A DNA stretch of 64,000 bases from Aquatica leii. Taxonomy: Eukaryota > Arthropoda > Insecta > Coleoptera > Lampyridae. Position 1 is the first letter of the stretch. Every line of letters starts with the position of its first letter. A program made the translations under genes and the position numbers. The stretch is from assembly GCA_035610365.1 (NCBI GenBank), contig CM069432.1:231778532-231842531 (forward strand). Direction: 5' to 3'. The notes beneath the pieces were generated by a model. That model searched no databases and was not told the origin of the DNA. It worked only from the letters and a program-made list of their open reading frames with translations. Of the stretch, positions 34,876 through 45,868 are shown piece after piece.

Positions 34876-35625
34876 GTGCAGTTAAGTGCGAACACTAAGC
34901 GTACGTCTGAACCCAATAACGACAAAAATATGATAGAGCAAAAAAACCATCAACGAAAACGTAACAAGCGCATATCTATGTATATCTATATAATTCTGTC
35001 TAACAATAACATGTACATCTCTATCTTTGTATTAACAAAATACAGGTCCCACAACTAAAGATGACTCGGGTCGCGCAGATACGTCATTGTGCTCGGGAAC
35101 AATCGTCAAGTCTAACAGCTTAAAATCGCTTACCAGTGGCGGCGTAATTAATCGTTGGTACATGTACAAAATCACACTTAAAGTATTATGTTATTTTATT
35201 AATTTAATAATTTATATACATTTCGAACATGTAGAAATACTTATATATAATATTATGTAATAAAAAGATTCCATAAGTAATAAAAACAAATTAAGTAGAA
35301 AGGTCCACTTTCACGTAATCGCGGAATGATGTTTGTATAATAAAGGATAATTACCTAATCTGTTTGAAACATCCTAATTTTATTAGTTGATTAAAGAAAG
35401 TTAAGTGTAAGATTTCAATACGTATTAAGAAAATGTGTTAATAATGATGTTTGTACACGTACAATGACGTAATATACATTTGAAACAATTTACCTGCGAC
35501 GCTACTGAAATTCTCGAATTGGCGCGAGTAGAATGTTTGAAAACGGACGAATGCGCATCTAAACTAAAGAGTTGTGCGACCTGTAGTAACTTAAAGAATT
35601 TAATAGTAAGTAAAACAGAATATTA
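34876..35625 (+). other. Possible exons of an unidentified gene
   Basis: Three short stretches have less AT-biased codons than the surroundings. 34876-34980 is open and ends in a basic segment (HQRKRNKRISM). From about 35046, after an AG (AAATACAG), the frame reads PTTKDDSGRADTSLCSGTIV. The third, 35484-35620, encodes FTCDATEILELARVECLKTD with ECASKLKSCATCSNLKNLI and stops at a consensus-like donor, AATA/GTAAGT. I recognise no family; the Cys spacing suggests nothing specific. These could be exons of a host gene or pieces of another element. The acceptor for the third stretch is unclear. Confidence 0.3.
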
Positions 35626-36365
35626 CCGGTTAACAATCACCATTAACTTTAATCGTATCATCAATCAACTATTTTGTTGACATTCAATTGCAAACAAACT
35701 AACAATTACCAAATATAATTAATAACAATGATTAAAATGAGTACCAAAATAAAACTTACCCTACCGAACTTCTCTACAACAAGTAGCAAACATCAACTAC
35801 TTCCAAACTATTCACAAAATTTGCGTACTATTGCGTAGTGAATAAAATTGAATACAGTTAAATAAAAGCAAAATGATACGATACTAAGAAGTAGTTCGCA
35901 CAAAACTGAAATGATAAATTAAATAATTAAATATAACTACGAAAAGTATACGATATGCTGAGTAATGTGCATAAAGCTGAGTGGCTAATTACAGAAGTAA
36001 AAACATTTAACAAATTATACAATACTGAGATTTCAGAGAAAAGCTGAAATCATCCTTTGTCACTTCGGATTTAATGAGTGAAATGGACTCTACCGGTTAC
36101 ATATCCTTGAAACAGCCGTGTATAAAGATAGTAATGGCAGCCCCACAAAACTCGATAAAAATGTAAAAGATATCTTTCATACCTGGAAACGTCGCGTAAT
36201 TAATTCAATTGTTTAATCTTACAAATATTTGGAATAAGTCTTTCCTATCACATCCAAAAAAACCTAATAGAAATAACTAACGAGGCAAATTCAGCAGAAG
36301 GAAAAACCACTTACATTTAGCGGACTAAACCTGATACACGACGTTAACAACGACTTAAACAGTTT
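35626..36365. other. No recognisable gene
   Basis: AT-rich spacer between the exon-like stretches and the transposase tail; no frame or repeat of note. Confidence 0.4.
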
Positions 36366-36728
36366 TTGCTGTATAGTGGTCCTATTGTTTTAAGAAATAA
36401 TATGTCAAAAATTTATTACATGCATGTTCATGGACTGATACACCTGCCCAGAGATTGTCTTGATCACGGATCTTTAAATAATTATAGTTCCTTCAAGTTT
36501 GAAAATTATTTATATACTTTGAAGAGAGCATTACAAACATGTAAACATCCGCTGCAACAACTAGGCAATCAACTCAAAGAGCAAGAGTTAGCACTTATAA
36601 ATCGTCAAGAATATCCCAAACTGCAAACTCAAGTAGAAACATTTTTAAGTGGATATAACGAGCATAAATTTAAAAAAAAAATGCAGTTGGAAAGACTTGA
36701 AATTAGTGTAAACCTTGAGTTATATTAA
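36366..36728 (+). pseudogene. CACTA-like (PTHR33053-type) transposase C-terminal fragment
   Basis: The 120-residue frame contains YYMHVHGLIHLPRDCLDHGS, LNNYSSFKFENYLYTLKRAL and PLQQLGNQL. This is the conserved C-terminal block (Y..N.H...HL..D....G.LD..S.F.FEN.+..+K+ ... P.QQ....) of insect transposase-domain proteins related to CACTA/EnSpm elements. The preceding catalytic region is absent, and the ATG at 36366 is not the true start. The frame closes at 36728. The adjacent downstream exons (36760-37690) match the companion protein often seen next to this transposase type, supporting a shared element. Confidence 0.6.
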
Positions 36729-36759
36729 ATAATGGGAAAGTTTTATTTGTGACTTACAT

Positions 36760-37690
36760 ATGTGTTCAGAATTCGTCAAATAAAATAATTGTAATTGGAG
36801 TGACATTATTAGAAGTCAAGCAACTTTATGATACACCACGTTCATCTGCAATTTTTGATATGATAAAAGTAGTCAGAATGTCAGAACAGAATGAAGAATA
36901 CAGAATCAGTTGTCAACTTTTGTAGTGATGAAAAAGTTTCTGATGTACTCACATCGTGGCTTGAAGTTTGAAAATAGATAATCTTCTGTTATTGACTGAG
37001 CAAAAAAATTGAAATAAAAACATAAAAGACTGCACAGTACCCAACAAAAAAATTTGGCAAAAATGGGAGGTTAACATTTTAAAACAAACAGGTAAGTTAA
37101 TTTGCTAAATTGAAATGTGCAAGCGAAATGTAAATCATTTAAACTTTTAGAAATTACTCGAATTATTTTATTGCTCCAGACATCAGAAAACTAGATGTTG
37201 TTTGTTTCAGAGTCATACAATGAGGTTCGTGAATTTTTTAATTTTATATCAGACGCAGATGAAATAGATATTAATACTGTGGTTATAAATCATAATCTGG
37301 GTAGGGGTCAAAAAAAGCGTAAAGTTCCAGCCTATTTAAATATTGCTTGTGATGATCATGAAAATATTGACGACACAAGAGATGTAATTACACCTCCTCC
37401 AGGTTCAAATATTGCAGACAACGCAGACACCCAAACCAAGTAAGATTACCATCTTAATAGAATGGTTTTGCAAAAGAAATTCGTATTTGTTTCAGGTACA
37501 CAAAACAATAATACAGTTGATAGAAATCCTAAGTTGAACGGGGAAAAAATTTCAGATATCGAAAAGGATAATTCAGATTATGCAGAATTTGACGAACTAC
37601 GGGACCTGATAACACCACCGCTATCTCAAAGTTCAAATATTTCAGATGATTTTACAAAAAATTCGGGAACAATTCCGTCAGAATAATTTA
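36760..37690 (+). pseudogene. Companion gene (DUF4806-protein N-terminal type), exon series
   Basis: A degraded first part (about 36920-37080) reads VLTSWLEV, then IWQKWEVNILKQTG, and ends at a donor, CAG/GTAAGTTAA. After an acceptor (TTGTTTCAG, ending 37210) the next exon gives SYNEVREFFNFISDADEIDI and GRGQKKRKVPAYLN, then DDTRDVITPPPGSN, with a donor CAA/GTAAGA at about 37439. A second acceptor (TTGTTTCAG) at about 37496 opens an exon with DELRDLITPPLSQSSNISDD. The two exons repeat the RD(V/L)ITPP...SNI(A/S)D motif, so they look like exon duplicates. The N-terminal pattern (W-x-x-V-x-ILk-x-Y..ar..l..aed) resembles insect DUF4806-type proteins. DUF4806 itself is not present. Confidence 0.45.
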
Positions 37691-37915
37691 ACAGATGTAT
37701 ATAAGTAAGATATTCTGTTATCAAAAGAGCTGGAAACTACAATTACCACGGTAGCAGGTAACACGTAATGATCATTTTAATATTGTTCTGTAAGTAATAG
37801 TGATTTTTCAGAAGAACAAAATGCTACTGTGACAACACAGGACTAGATGATTTCTGCTGTAACTCTCAATAACAATAACAATAACTCTCATAACATCAAA
37901 GCGACCTAATCAGTT

Positions 37916-38160
37916 TAACTTTTACATTTAACGAAGGAATGACTTTACTTTCTTAAGTTAAACTACAAGAATACGAAAGTCAACAGTTTATAGAATCAAA
38001 GCACACCGGATAAGTATGTGATACACAAAAAACGTTTTAACATTAATTGTGATTACAACCTAGTATGTACGTATGGTCATTCTAACAATCGACATGAACA
38101 ACGAAGTAGTACTCGTATAAATAGAAAATGCAATACTTACAGTTGTGTAATATCTAGTAG
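37916..38160 (+). pseudogene. FAR1/ZSWIM-like N-terminal module fragment
   Basis: Three frame segments join to a pattern seen at the N-terminus of MULE-derived ZSWIM/FAR1-like proteins: FTFNEGMTLLS, KLQEYESQQFIESKHTG, then after a frameshift HKKRFNINCDYNLVCTYGHS, NNRHEQRSSTRINRKC. The family layout is an opening 'G..F.s..El...l..yE', then a conserved C.yG with basic residues and a second Cys. The sequence is too decayed to be sure, and no transposase domain follows. Confidence 0.3.
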
Positions 38161-40273
38161 CGGATTAGCGAATTCCGTACCAGTATGACCTAAAGCGTAA
38201 TATGAAATTTGACACCAAGACGTACAAACAGCGTTATCACAAGTAAATTTTGTCGTTAATTATAATAATAATAATAATATTTATTTCTGAAATGTAAAAA
38301 CAAAATATGTATATACATATATATATATATTTAAATAACTTAACTTTACTATCCTAGAACTTTCAGAAATAAATGGCTCGGACTGAACTCACAGAAGTAA
38401 AAAAACTTGTGCGTGAGTTATTGAAATAAAAATTTAAATAATGCAGAAGTGAACCTATAATTTCAAATTTAAAATTAATAAATAGTAATATAAAATAAAA
38501 ATAAATAAAGACAAAATAATAATAATAGTATTAAAAAATAATAAAGTAATTAAAAATAAATAGTAATATTTATTAATGCTTAAGTATTTTTGATATTTTT
38601 AATATCTACCAGTTCATGCACTTTATGTCTTGGTATATTGAGCAATCATATTTTAAGTATTGTTTTGAAAATATTATTGTTTTTGCAGTTTTTTATATCT
38701 AGTATTTGATTTAAACTGTAAGCAAAGTATTTTATAGCAAAATAATTGTCTTAAGTCAAATAATTTACTTTTTTTGATAACAAATTACTCGAATATAAAA
38801 TACTTTTTTCCAAAAATGATTTTTAAAAAGTATTTTTGTAGGATGTCTAACACAGATAAGCGATGCTTTAAAATACTCGAAAAATTTTAACCTACCAACT
38901 TTTTAACATAACTTTGTCAACATTTTTAGGAATATAATGCATGAGTGTTAAAGTTATATTATGTCAACTTCAGATTTAATAATATGTTTTAAAAAATATT
39001 TTACAAAGAAAAAAACTAAATTATTAACAAAACTTGAACGAATAAACTTTCATAAAAAACTTGGCTTTCTCTACAAAAAGTTACTAAGACAGTTATTTAA
39101 GTAATGCCCTAACTTTAAACATTGCATTTTATTTTATTTTTTTGGAATCTGTATAAAAAATGTACATTAAAATATATTGTTAATTTATGCTGCTAGTGCA
39201 AAAGTTAGTAAAAAACAACAATTTAAAAAAAATTAATCGTATTTACTAGAATGGATTGGGTAATTGAAGCAAATATAGATACTAACAACGCGTTTTAACA
39301 TAAAAATATAGGCACACGCTTAGTCGGCTACGTGCATAAATAAACTCAAATAAGAAACTGTTGGACAAATAACGTTTTACATAGAACTATGTAATAATAA
39401 TGCTAAAAAGACATCAACAGAAAATGTTACCGAAATTTAGCAGTTGTAAATTAAACATAAAATATACTGTACTTAAACTTCTATAATTGCTTTAAATAAA
39501 ATTTTACTACATTACATTTTTTACAGTAGCATTATTGCGTTTTTATTTTAAAATTAAGTTTTCTTAAGAATGCATGTTATTTTTTTGTCATTCCTATAAA
39601 AGATCGAAAATGGCTGTAAATTGTATTTGTTTGTTTTTTAACATTGAAACAAAAATTTTATGTAAATTAACTACATTTTTTTATGAAACTTAAAAATATT
39701 TGTATTAAATATAAGTTACGATAAAGAAATTACTTTTCAAGATACCGGATATGACAAATTAGCATTGTACAGCAACGAAATGATCGTTAATATTCATACG
39801 CAACTAAAAAAAGCCCTAAAGCAAGATATTTACTTTCAAGTCAAGTTGTCTTATTCACTTCACAGTTTAATCAAAGTTTTTAGATAACAGATGTAATAAT
39901 TAGTTTCAACATTCTTTTTTAAATCACAAAACGATGTAAAATGCAGGATATGAAAAAATATCAGAATGTAATATTAATTATAAAAGAATCTCCAAATGTT
40001 TGATTTTTGTTAACCGACATAAAACACAGTAAAACCAATTTGTATCAGATTTAGAATTAATTATTGTAAAAATTATAGCATGTCTTACAATTTTACAAAT
40101 TTACATTAATGTTAATCAACGTACTTAAGATTCGTGTTTTGTAATTCTTACTATAATTCTAATGTTCCATACTAAGTTCTAAACTTTATTATTGCAATTT
40201 ATGATTTCTTGTAAAGAAGATAAAAATATTTTAGAAGCTCTTTCTAATACACGATACATTGTTTACCTTTTAT
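38161..40273. other. 2.1 kb AT-rich, no supported gene
   Basis: Contains short microsatellites (an AAT run at about 38260-38275 and a TA run at about 38315-38335). No frame of note. Confidence 0.5.
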
Positions 40274-40854
40274 CAGGCCCGCGCCTAGCATTTTTGGCGC
40301 CCTAATGTTAGGTATTATTATCCACTATTGAAAAACAATTTTAAAAAGTATTTTCATAGATTTATTTTTATTTTTATATTTTAGAAGCACATGCCATAAG
40401 CCATACAAGTATTTTTTCATTGAGGTACATAATATAATTATAAACTTATAGAAAACAGAAATATATTGTAACAGTATTACAACTCAAAATTTTTATATTT
40501 TAGTTTCAAATGTAATATATGTATGATACAAAAGCACAAGAAATAAAAAAAATATTTAAAACATTAAAAATACTCGTTTATTTATATCACAGGACGAAAC
40601 TGATCGACAAATAAAAACAAAACAATATATTATTTTAATAATGCAACATGTCACCTTTTAAAGGTTAATATCCAGGTATTGTTAATAATATTTTAGCTAA
40701 GTGAATTGAGCTTTCCGTGCTTTCATTTTGGCAAACGGTTTAATTAAATCTTCGGTGTCTAATTCTTTTAGCTGGTCCATTTCTATTGAAATAATAGAAA
40801 GATTTTAAAATATTTTTAGGGTAAATGGTGTATTATTTAGTTATTCAGAATAAT

Positions 40855-40905
40855 ATAAATGCGAGCTTTCGAACTTGGTCTAAGTTCTTCGTCAGGCAAA
40901 ATTTT
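40855..40905 (-). ncRNA. Candidate hammerhead motif in the palindromic element
   Basis: Read on the minus strand: CTGACGA (complement of 40889-40895; N7 of CUGANGA is free), A, then a perfect stem II GAACTT/AAGTTC (complements of 40882-40887 and 40871-40876) with loop AGACC. GAAA follows (complement of 40867-40870), and AGCT (40864-40867), self-complementary like ACGT in the 3454-3535 motif, then C at the predicted cleavage position. GC(A) on both sides gives a short stem I of 3 bp. In the right-hand arm the GAAA and stem II 3' strand survive but CTGACGA is gone, so only one arm could be active. Confidence 0.6.
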
Positions 40906-40970
40906 TTAAGAAATTAGACCAAGTTCGAAAGCTTGCATTTATATTATTCTAAATAAACAAATAATACACC

Positions 40971-41147
40971 TGTAAAATTTTAACAAGTTTTAATCAAAGG
41001 TCAATGCAACGTAGTTGAACTTGACTGATATGTAAACGAAAAGTATTGTATTTTAGTTGAGTTGAGTTATAAAAGAGAAGTGTAACGTTGAGTTTAATCA
41101 AGTCGATGAAAAATGTTTAACTAAATCTAAAGCCTCTGATTTTTTAA
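40971..41147 (+). repeat. BEL/Pao 5' LTR
   Basis: Starts TGTAAAATTTTAACA and contains GTTGAGTTGAGTTATAAAAG (a TATAAAAG promoter-like box). It ends ...CTCTGATTTTTTAAG, where the other LTR has ...TTTTTTACA, so the 3' terminus is mutated or slightly truncated at the deletion joint. Confidence 0.85.
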
Positions 41148-41235
41148 GTAGTAAACGAACACCCGTTCGTACATGTAATAAAGTGTGTTTAAAATTAATC
41201 GGACAATATTCTCGCGAGGTTATCGAAATTAATTT

Positions 41236-41962
41236 ATTCCGATAACGCAACGACGTTTAAGAGATCGGCATTAGAAATAAAAGAATTATTTAACATGTTG
41301 AAGAACTCAAAAATCCAACAACTTGCCCAGCAACACCGGATTAAATGGCGTTTTATAGCGGAAAGAGCACCGTGGTGGGGCGGTTGGTGGGAACGTCTTA
41401 TCAAAACAGTTAAAATGCTTTAAAAATAACAATACACCGTAGTTTACTAAATTTAGAAGAACTTCAAACGGTTTTAATAGAAGTAGAATCCACAGTTAAT
41501 TCGAAACCACTAACGTACATCGATGATGATGTTCATAACTTGCTTATCTTATCTCCATCGCATTTTTTACTCGGTCATAGTAATACCGGAACAAGTGTAC
41601 AATTTAATAATACTATTAAACGAACCAAAATTGTTTATTTATGGAAATTGCGAACAAAGTTAATTGACAAATTTTGGAAAATTTGGTGTTCGTATTATCT
41701 TCAACAACTGAGACTTGCTCATCATTCAAGTCAATTTAAGTCATTTAACTTTAACGAAGGAGATGTCGTCTTACTCCACGAAGATCACCAGCCCAGATTA
41801 CTTTGGAAATTAGTGAGAATATCAGCAACGTTTCCAGGAAGAGACGGCAAAGTAAGAACCTGCGAAGTGGTCGACCAAACTGGAGCTCGATATAGAAGAC
41901 CAATTCAGTTGCTGCACCCGTTGGATATTCTAATTCCGGCCGGGGAGGATGTAAAATTTTAA
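41236..41962 (+). pseudogene. BEL/Pao integrase C-terminal part with DUF5641
   Basis: The frame begins with SDNATTFKRSALEIKELFN, the second catalytic Asp region of a BEL integrase, then IKWRFIAERAPWWGGWWERL and IKTVK, the signature segment that includes the catalytic Glu (WWERL). A frameshift near 41420 is followed by NLEELQTVLIEVESTVNSKP and LTYIDDD. The last 140 residues are an open frame (41540-41962): LSPSHFLLGHSN, then the DUF5641 pattern WKIWCSYYLQQLR, GDVVLLHEDHQPRLLWKLVR and GRDGKVRTCEVVDQTG. The stop falls just inside the 3' LTR. Integrase N-terminus and RT are deleted. Confidence 0.9.
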
Positions 41963-42133
41963 CAATTTTTAATCAAAAGGTCAATGCAACGTAGTTGAAC
42001 TTGATTGATATGTAAACGAAAAGTATTGTATTTTAGTTGAGTTGAGTTGAGTTATAAAAGAGAAGTGTAACGTTGAGTTTAATAAAGTCGATGAAAAATC
42101 TTTAACTAAATCTAAAGTCTCTGATTTTTTACA
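41950..42133 (+). repeat. BEL/Pao 3' LTR (184 bp)
   Basis: TGTAAAATTTTAACA ... CTGATTTTTTACA, preceded by the purine-rich CCGGGGAGGA-like tract at 41940-41949. It has one extra GTTGA unit before TATAAAAG compared with the 5' LTR, and AATAAA at about 42082 where the 5' LTR has AATCAA. The pol frame terminates inside this LTR (stop at 41960-41962). Confidence 0.88.
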
Positions 42134-45100
42134 ACACCCTTTACCCTAAAAATATTTTAATATGTTTTATGGTGAAATTTTATGTCTAAAATAGAAAGAT
42201 TACTTAATCGGTTTTGCCCCATGGTCGATCTTAAATAATTTTTTATTATTTTGAGTTTTAAAAAAGATCGTTCTGCGGTAGCAACAGAAACCGGCATTGT
42301 TAATAAAATACGAAGTATTATGCTCGTATTGAGAAAAAAAATCCACTAATTTAATTGTTACTAAATTTAAAGTTTCTTCTAGAGACGTAATAACTTTTTC
42401 ATCAAAATTTTGTAAATATTGCAATTCTTTAACAAGTTCCACGGCAGTTATGTCTCGTTCATTGCGAGTTTTGTCGTTTAATAAATTTTCATCTTTTTGA
42501 CATAATGCTAATTGTTCGTTTTCAGAAAAATGTTTTAATTTATCAATATTCTATAAAAACGCAAAATTATTAGAGTAAAAAGAAAGTAATTGAAATCTCT
42601 CATCAACTGAAGTTATGATTACATCTAGAGCATTTAAAAAACAATCAACTTTGAGCTTTAAAGTTTTGTCACATTCATAATCAAAATGTTTTTTTTTCAT
42701 TTTTTGCGGTCTTAGACCTCTTTGTTTTTTGAATTTAGGTTCTATGTCTAAGCTGAATGCTATTTTTTTAGCATCAATCAATAGATCATTAAAACCTTTA
42801 TCGGAGCGATAAGCTTTCAAAAAATTATTCAAATTATTTAAATGATTACAACACTGAGCAACATCAAAGTTTGATTTTGAACAATTTTACTAACAATGTT
42901 AACTTTACTTAAAATATTATACTATACTACAATATAAAAATACCAATTAAGTCAAAATTTTGCAATTTTTTGGCCAACGATGCGATGCAGCCAAATTTAC
43001 GTTATTTTCTAAAGTTTCCTTCGCTTATTTCAAACAGAGCATCATAAACCTCCCCAAGTTGAAAAAAATACAAACAGTTATTGGACCAAAAAAAAATTGA
43101 TGCTCAAAGTATTCGATTTTGCGACATCATTGACGACTAAATTTAGGATATGATTGCTACAAAAAAGAAAGAAAGCTCGCGTATTGAAATTCAAATTTTT
43201 TTTATAGATGCCTACCATGCATATTTGCCCCATTGTCGTAACCCTGATCCCGCAAATTGTTGATATTTAAGCCTTAATTCTCTAACGCCGACAAAAGAAA
43301 TTTTGTCAAGCCTTTAACCGACACATCATCTATAGGACAAAATAATAAAAAATGTTCTTCTATACTAATTCCCGAGCTCTTTAAATTAACAAATCTTATA
43401 CAAACTGAAATTTGTTCTTGGTGACTAAACTTAGGAGTGCACTCTAATAATATGGAATAATATTTTGCCTTTTTAGTTAGTTCTAAAATTTTGTATTTGA
43501 TATTTTCACCGATCAAGTTGATTACTTCATTTTGTATTTTATCTCTGAGATAGTTTTTGTGATCTTTTATTTGAGAGCGTTTTGTATGTTCTGACATAAT
43601 CGGGTCGAATTTGGAAATCGTTTCTATGCATTTTAAAAAGTTATCGTTGTTTTCTTAAACAACTTATTACTACATCTACGAAAAGCTAAATTTTGCTGAC
43701 CTAAAAACTAAATTGCGCAGAAAATTCTTTCTATAACAGCTTGCCACTATTTAGTTTCTCTGTTGATCACATTTTGAATTTCAGAATAAATTATTTCATT
43801 TTTATTAAAACGATTAGAAAGATCTAGCAATTTTAGAACATTTTTGATATGTAACTTACTCTTTTCATAAATGTTTAAATGTTCACTTAAATTCTGCCAG
43901 TCATTGTAACCAGATTCATCACTAATGCGAAGAGATTTCAAATCGCTGTCAAAAATTGTGCAACAGTAGCATGAAAGTGAATTTTTTGTTTTGGAATACA
44001 ACAACCAAAAACACTTAATTTTTTCTTTGTTTGGTAAAATTCTAAAGAAGTAACTATTGGAAAACTTACTATGAACTATCTCTCGGATAAATATCCTTTT
44101 TGTTTTGATAATGAGCATAGCCACGTTTTACTAATTCTTGAACGGACATAATTTCTTTGACCGTAATTTTTGGTGTTGATTTCTCATTATCAGCAGAACT
44201 TGAAGATCTTGATGGATTGCTTTCTAGAAGATTAGTTTCTTGTCTGCTGCTGATATTTGTTTCAAGTACAGGTTCAGAATATTGGGATTCAGCTGTATTA
44301 TTATTATTAATATTTGGCAAAGTAGACTCGGGTTTTGAAAAAAATGCGTAATTTTGACATGGTTTTCCAGTTCTTCCTCTCTTTTTCCTTTATTCAGTAA
44401 ATTTTGGTATGCAGACAATTTCTTCTTTTTTTCTGACATCCTGTATACTGTAAAGAAATTAATACGTAAGTAAACAAATTGTCAAATTAATCATGAAAAA
44501 TAGAAATGTTTCGACGTTTCAAACTCAAACTCAAAAATATTTTCTCAACATTACTTATTTCAAAATTTATAAATTTTTATAAATAGTAATATTAATGCTT
44601 ATCAATTATTCTATTTATTTACTTCAATCAACATAATGTGTATATAATCAAATATAAAAGCACTTTTGAGTTATTGGCTTTTAATGTTTTAATAAATCTA
44701 AAATAAAAAATAAATTTTAGATGAACTCACCTTAATTTACAACACAAAACACATCACTATAAAGTCTGTGAAAATACAAAAAACTAAAGTTTTAAAAACA
44801 GATATGTTTTACCCCATGCACCTTTTCACTTGGCTAAGTTATTTATCAACCGGGCATTAGGCAACAAATGAAATCCCGACCGATGCAGCGCTTAAATTTT
44901 TAAGTTTCGTACATTGCAAACTCAGACAGGCAAAAAACGCTGATTCGCTCGTTGCAAGCCAAATTTCAAGCACAAACATGAATAAAATCATATTTGTTTG
45001 AGTTCACACAATTCATTTTATCATGTTACGTATTACGTATTCGATCAAATAAATGCTATAATTGCGTACTCTCATTTGGAAAATATATTATTTTCAAGAA

Positions 45101-45311
45101 GTAATTCGGTTCCCTCGTCTCAAAGAATAAAAATGTAAAAAAAACAAACAAAAAACAATGTAATAGCTAGCAATGCCTTACTGGTTTTTTATCTTTTTAA
45201 ATTTTGTTTGTTGCATTATCTTTTTTTTTACTTTTGAGTTTTGAGGCTTTTCGGCACCTTCGGGGCCGTCGTGCATCACACGACTTTGCCTTTATGTACG
45301 GCGCGGGACTG

Positions 45312-45868
45312 CCTTTATTTATGTATTTGGAGATCTGTACTCTTAAGTTACAATTAAATTGCACATTTTTTTAAGAATAATTTTTATACTATTTTAATCA
45401 GTTTATTTAAAAATTGTAATGTTAAATATAAATTTGTGTACAGAATTACTTTAGCGATAAATAATGTTTAAAGTAAAATATACAAAATCAGTGTCTTCAC
45501 AGGTCGGAGCATTTTGTTTTAGTATGAAGTATTATTAAAAATGTATATAAATAACCGTTTTCTTAAATAAAACAGCACATTGATTCTTTATGTGGTACAA
45601 AACTATATACTAAGTAAAATATAAAAATGCTTCGTGTGTATTGCGCAAAAACATTTTATATTTAGTTAATTGTATTTGAAAAAAATAAACGAAACTCTTC
45701 ACGTTTTATGCGTTCTAAATAGTGGCATTTTTCTTATATGTAGTTTCAGGAACTATCAACAAGCAATATAGGCTATTATATAAGCAACAAAAAGAGATTA
45801 TCATAAAGAAAATCTCACACTGAGCTTGCAATTTGTCACACATACTAAGTGAGCATGTGTAAAAGAAT
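45312..45868. other. No recognisable gene
   Basis: AT-rich spacer right of the hAT element; only its 8-bp target copy (45312-45319) is assigned. Confidence 0.45.

Larger units (their letters stand above)
40971..42133 (+). mobile_element. Internally deleted BEL/Pao LTR retrotransposon
   Basis: Direct LTRs (40971 to about 41147, and 41950-42133) bracket only the end of a BEL/Pao pol gene. A 5-bp target duplication ACACC flanks the element (40966-40970 and 42134-42138). The element sits inside the right arm of the palindromic Penelope-like insert, so it is the youngest layer. Everything between the 5' LTR and the middle of integrase is missing, so it cannot move by itself. The LTRs differ at roughly five positions plus two small indels by my count, which suggests a moderately recent insertion. 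Confidence 0.9.
40805..42189. mobile_element. Palindromic Penelope-like insertion in the hAT transposase
   Basis: The insert is flanked by a 12-bp direct repeat, AATAGAAAGATT (40793-40804 and 42190-42201). The left arm (40805 to about 40884) returns inverted on the right: CTTTCGAACTTGGTCTAA against TTAGACCAAGTTCGAAAG, then ATTATATAAATG-type sequence, and CACC/ctTTACCCTAAAAATATTT after the BEL insertion. A variable-length target duplication, head-to-head or tail-to-tail copies and a hammerhead core are hallmarks of Penelope-like retroelements; no reverse transcriptase is present. Excising the insert together with one target copy rejoins the hAT dimerisation domain in frame, which confirms the boundaries. 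Confidence 0.78.
40697..44439 (-). pseudogene. hAT transposase, TTF-zinc-finger/DUF4371/dimerisation type
   Basis: From the 5' side: MSEKKKKLSAYQNLLNKGKR (44439), a Ser-rich linker, then a TTF-type zinc-finger region (KFSNSYFFRILPNKEKIKCF, WLLYSKTKNS, CYCCTIFD). The DUF4371-like region follows (IQNEVINLIGENIKYKILEL, KAKYYSILLECTP, SHQEQISVCIRFV). Next come EPKFKKQRGLRPQKMKKKHF and VIITSVDERFQLL, then the hAT dimerisation end, ILLTMPVSVATAERSFLKLK with IIKNYLRSTMGQNRL at about 42200-42310. The frame there is cut by the nested insertion and resumes at about 40790 with MDQLKELDTEDLIKPFAKMK, stop at 40697-40699. Several frameshifts lie between 42850 and 43750. Confidence 0.88.
40274..45311 (-). 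mobile_element. hAT transposon (ZMYM1-like), with nested insertions
   Basis: The left terminus CAGGCCCGCGCC (40274) matches the reverse complement of the right terminus, CAGTCCCGCGCC (ending 45311), with one difference in 12. The flanking 8-mers CCTTTTAT (40266-40273) and CCTTTATT (45312-45319) are a diverged 8-bp target-site duplication, the size expected for hAT. Between them lies a minus-strand hAT transposase. Total length is 5038 bp, of which 1.4 kb (40805-42189) is a nested Penelope-like/BEL insertion. GC-rich subterminal sequence (GGCGCC, CACGACGGCCCCGAAG) is typical of these ends. Confidence 0.88.

Noticed and set aside
34790-34900. CGACGTTTCG (minus strand CGAAACGTCG) as a further hammerhead motif
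   Set aside because: No CUGANGA core and no convincing stem II precede it on the minus strand.
38300-38340. TA-rich run as an origin or regulatory element
   Set aside because: A simple microsatellite in AT-rich DNA; nothing else supports a function.
42551-44439. Plus-strand frame 44157-44351 as a gene
   Set aside because: Antisense of the Ser-rich linker of the hAT transposase.
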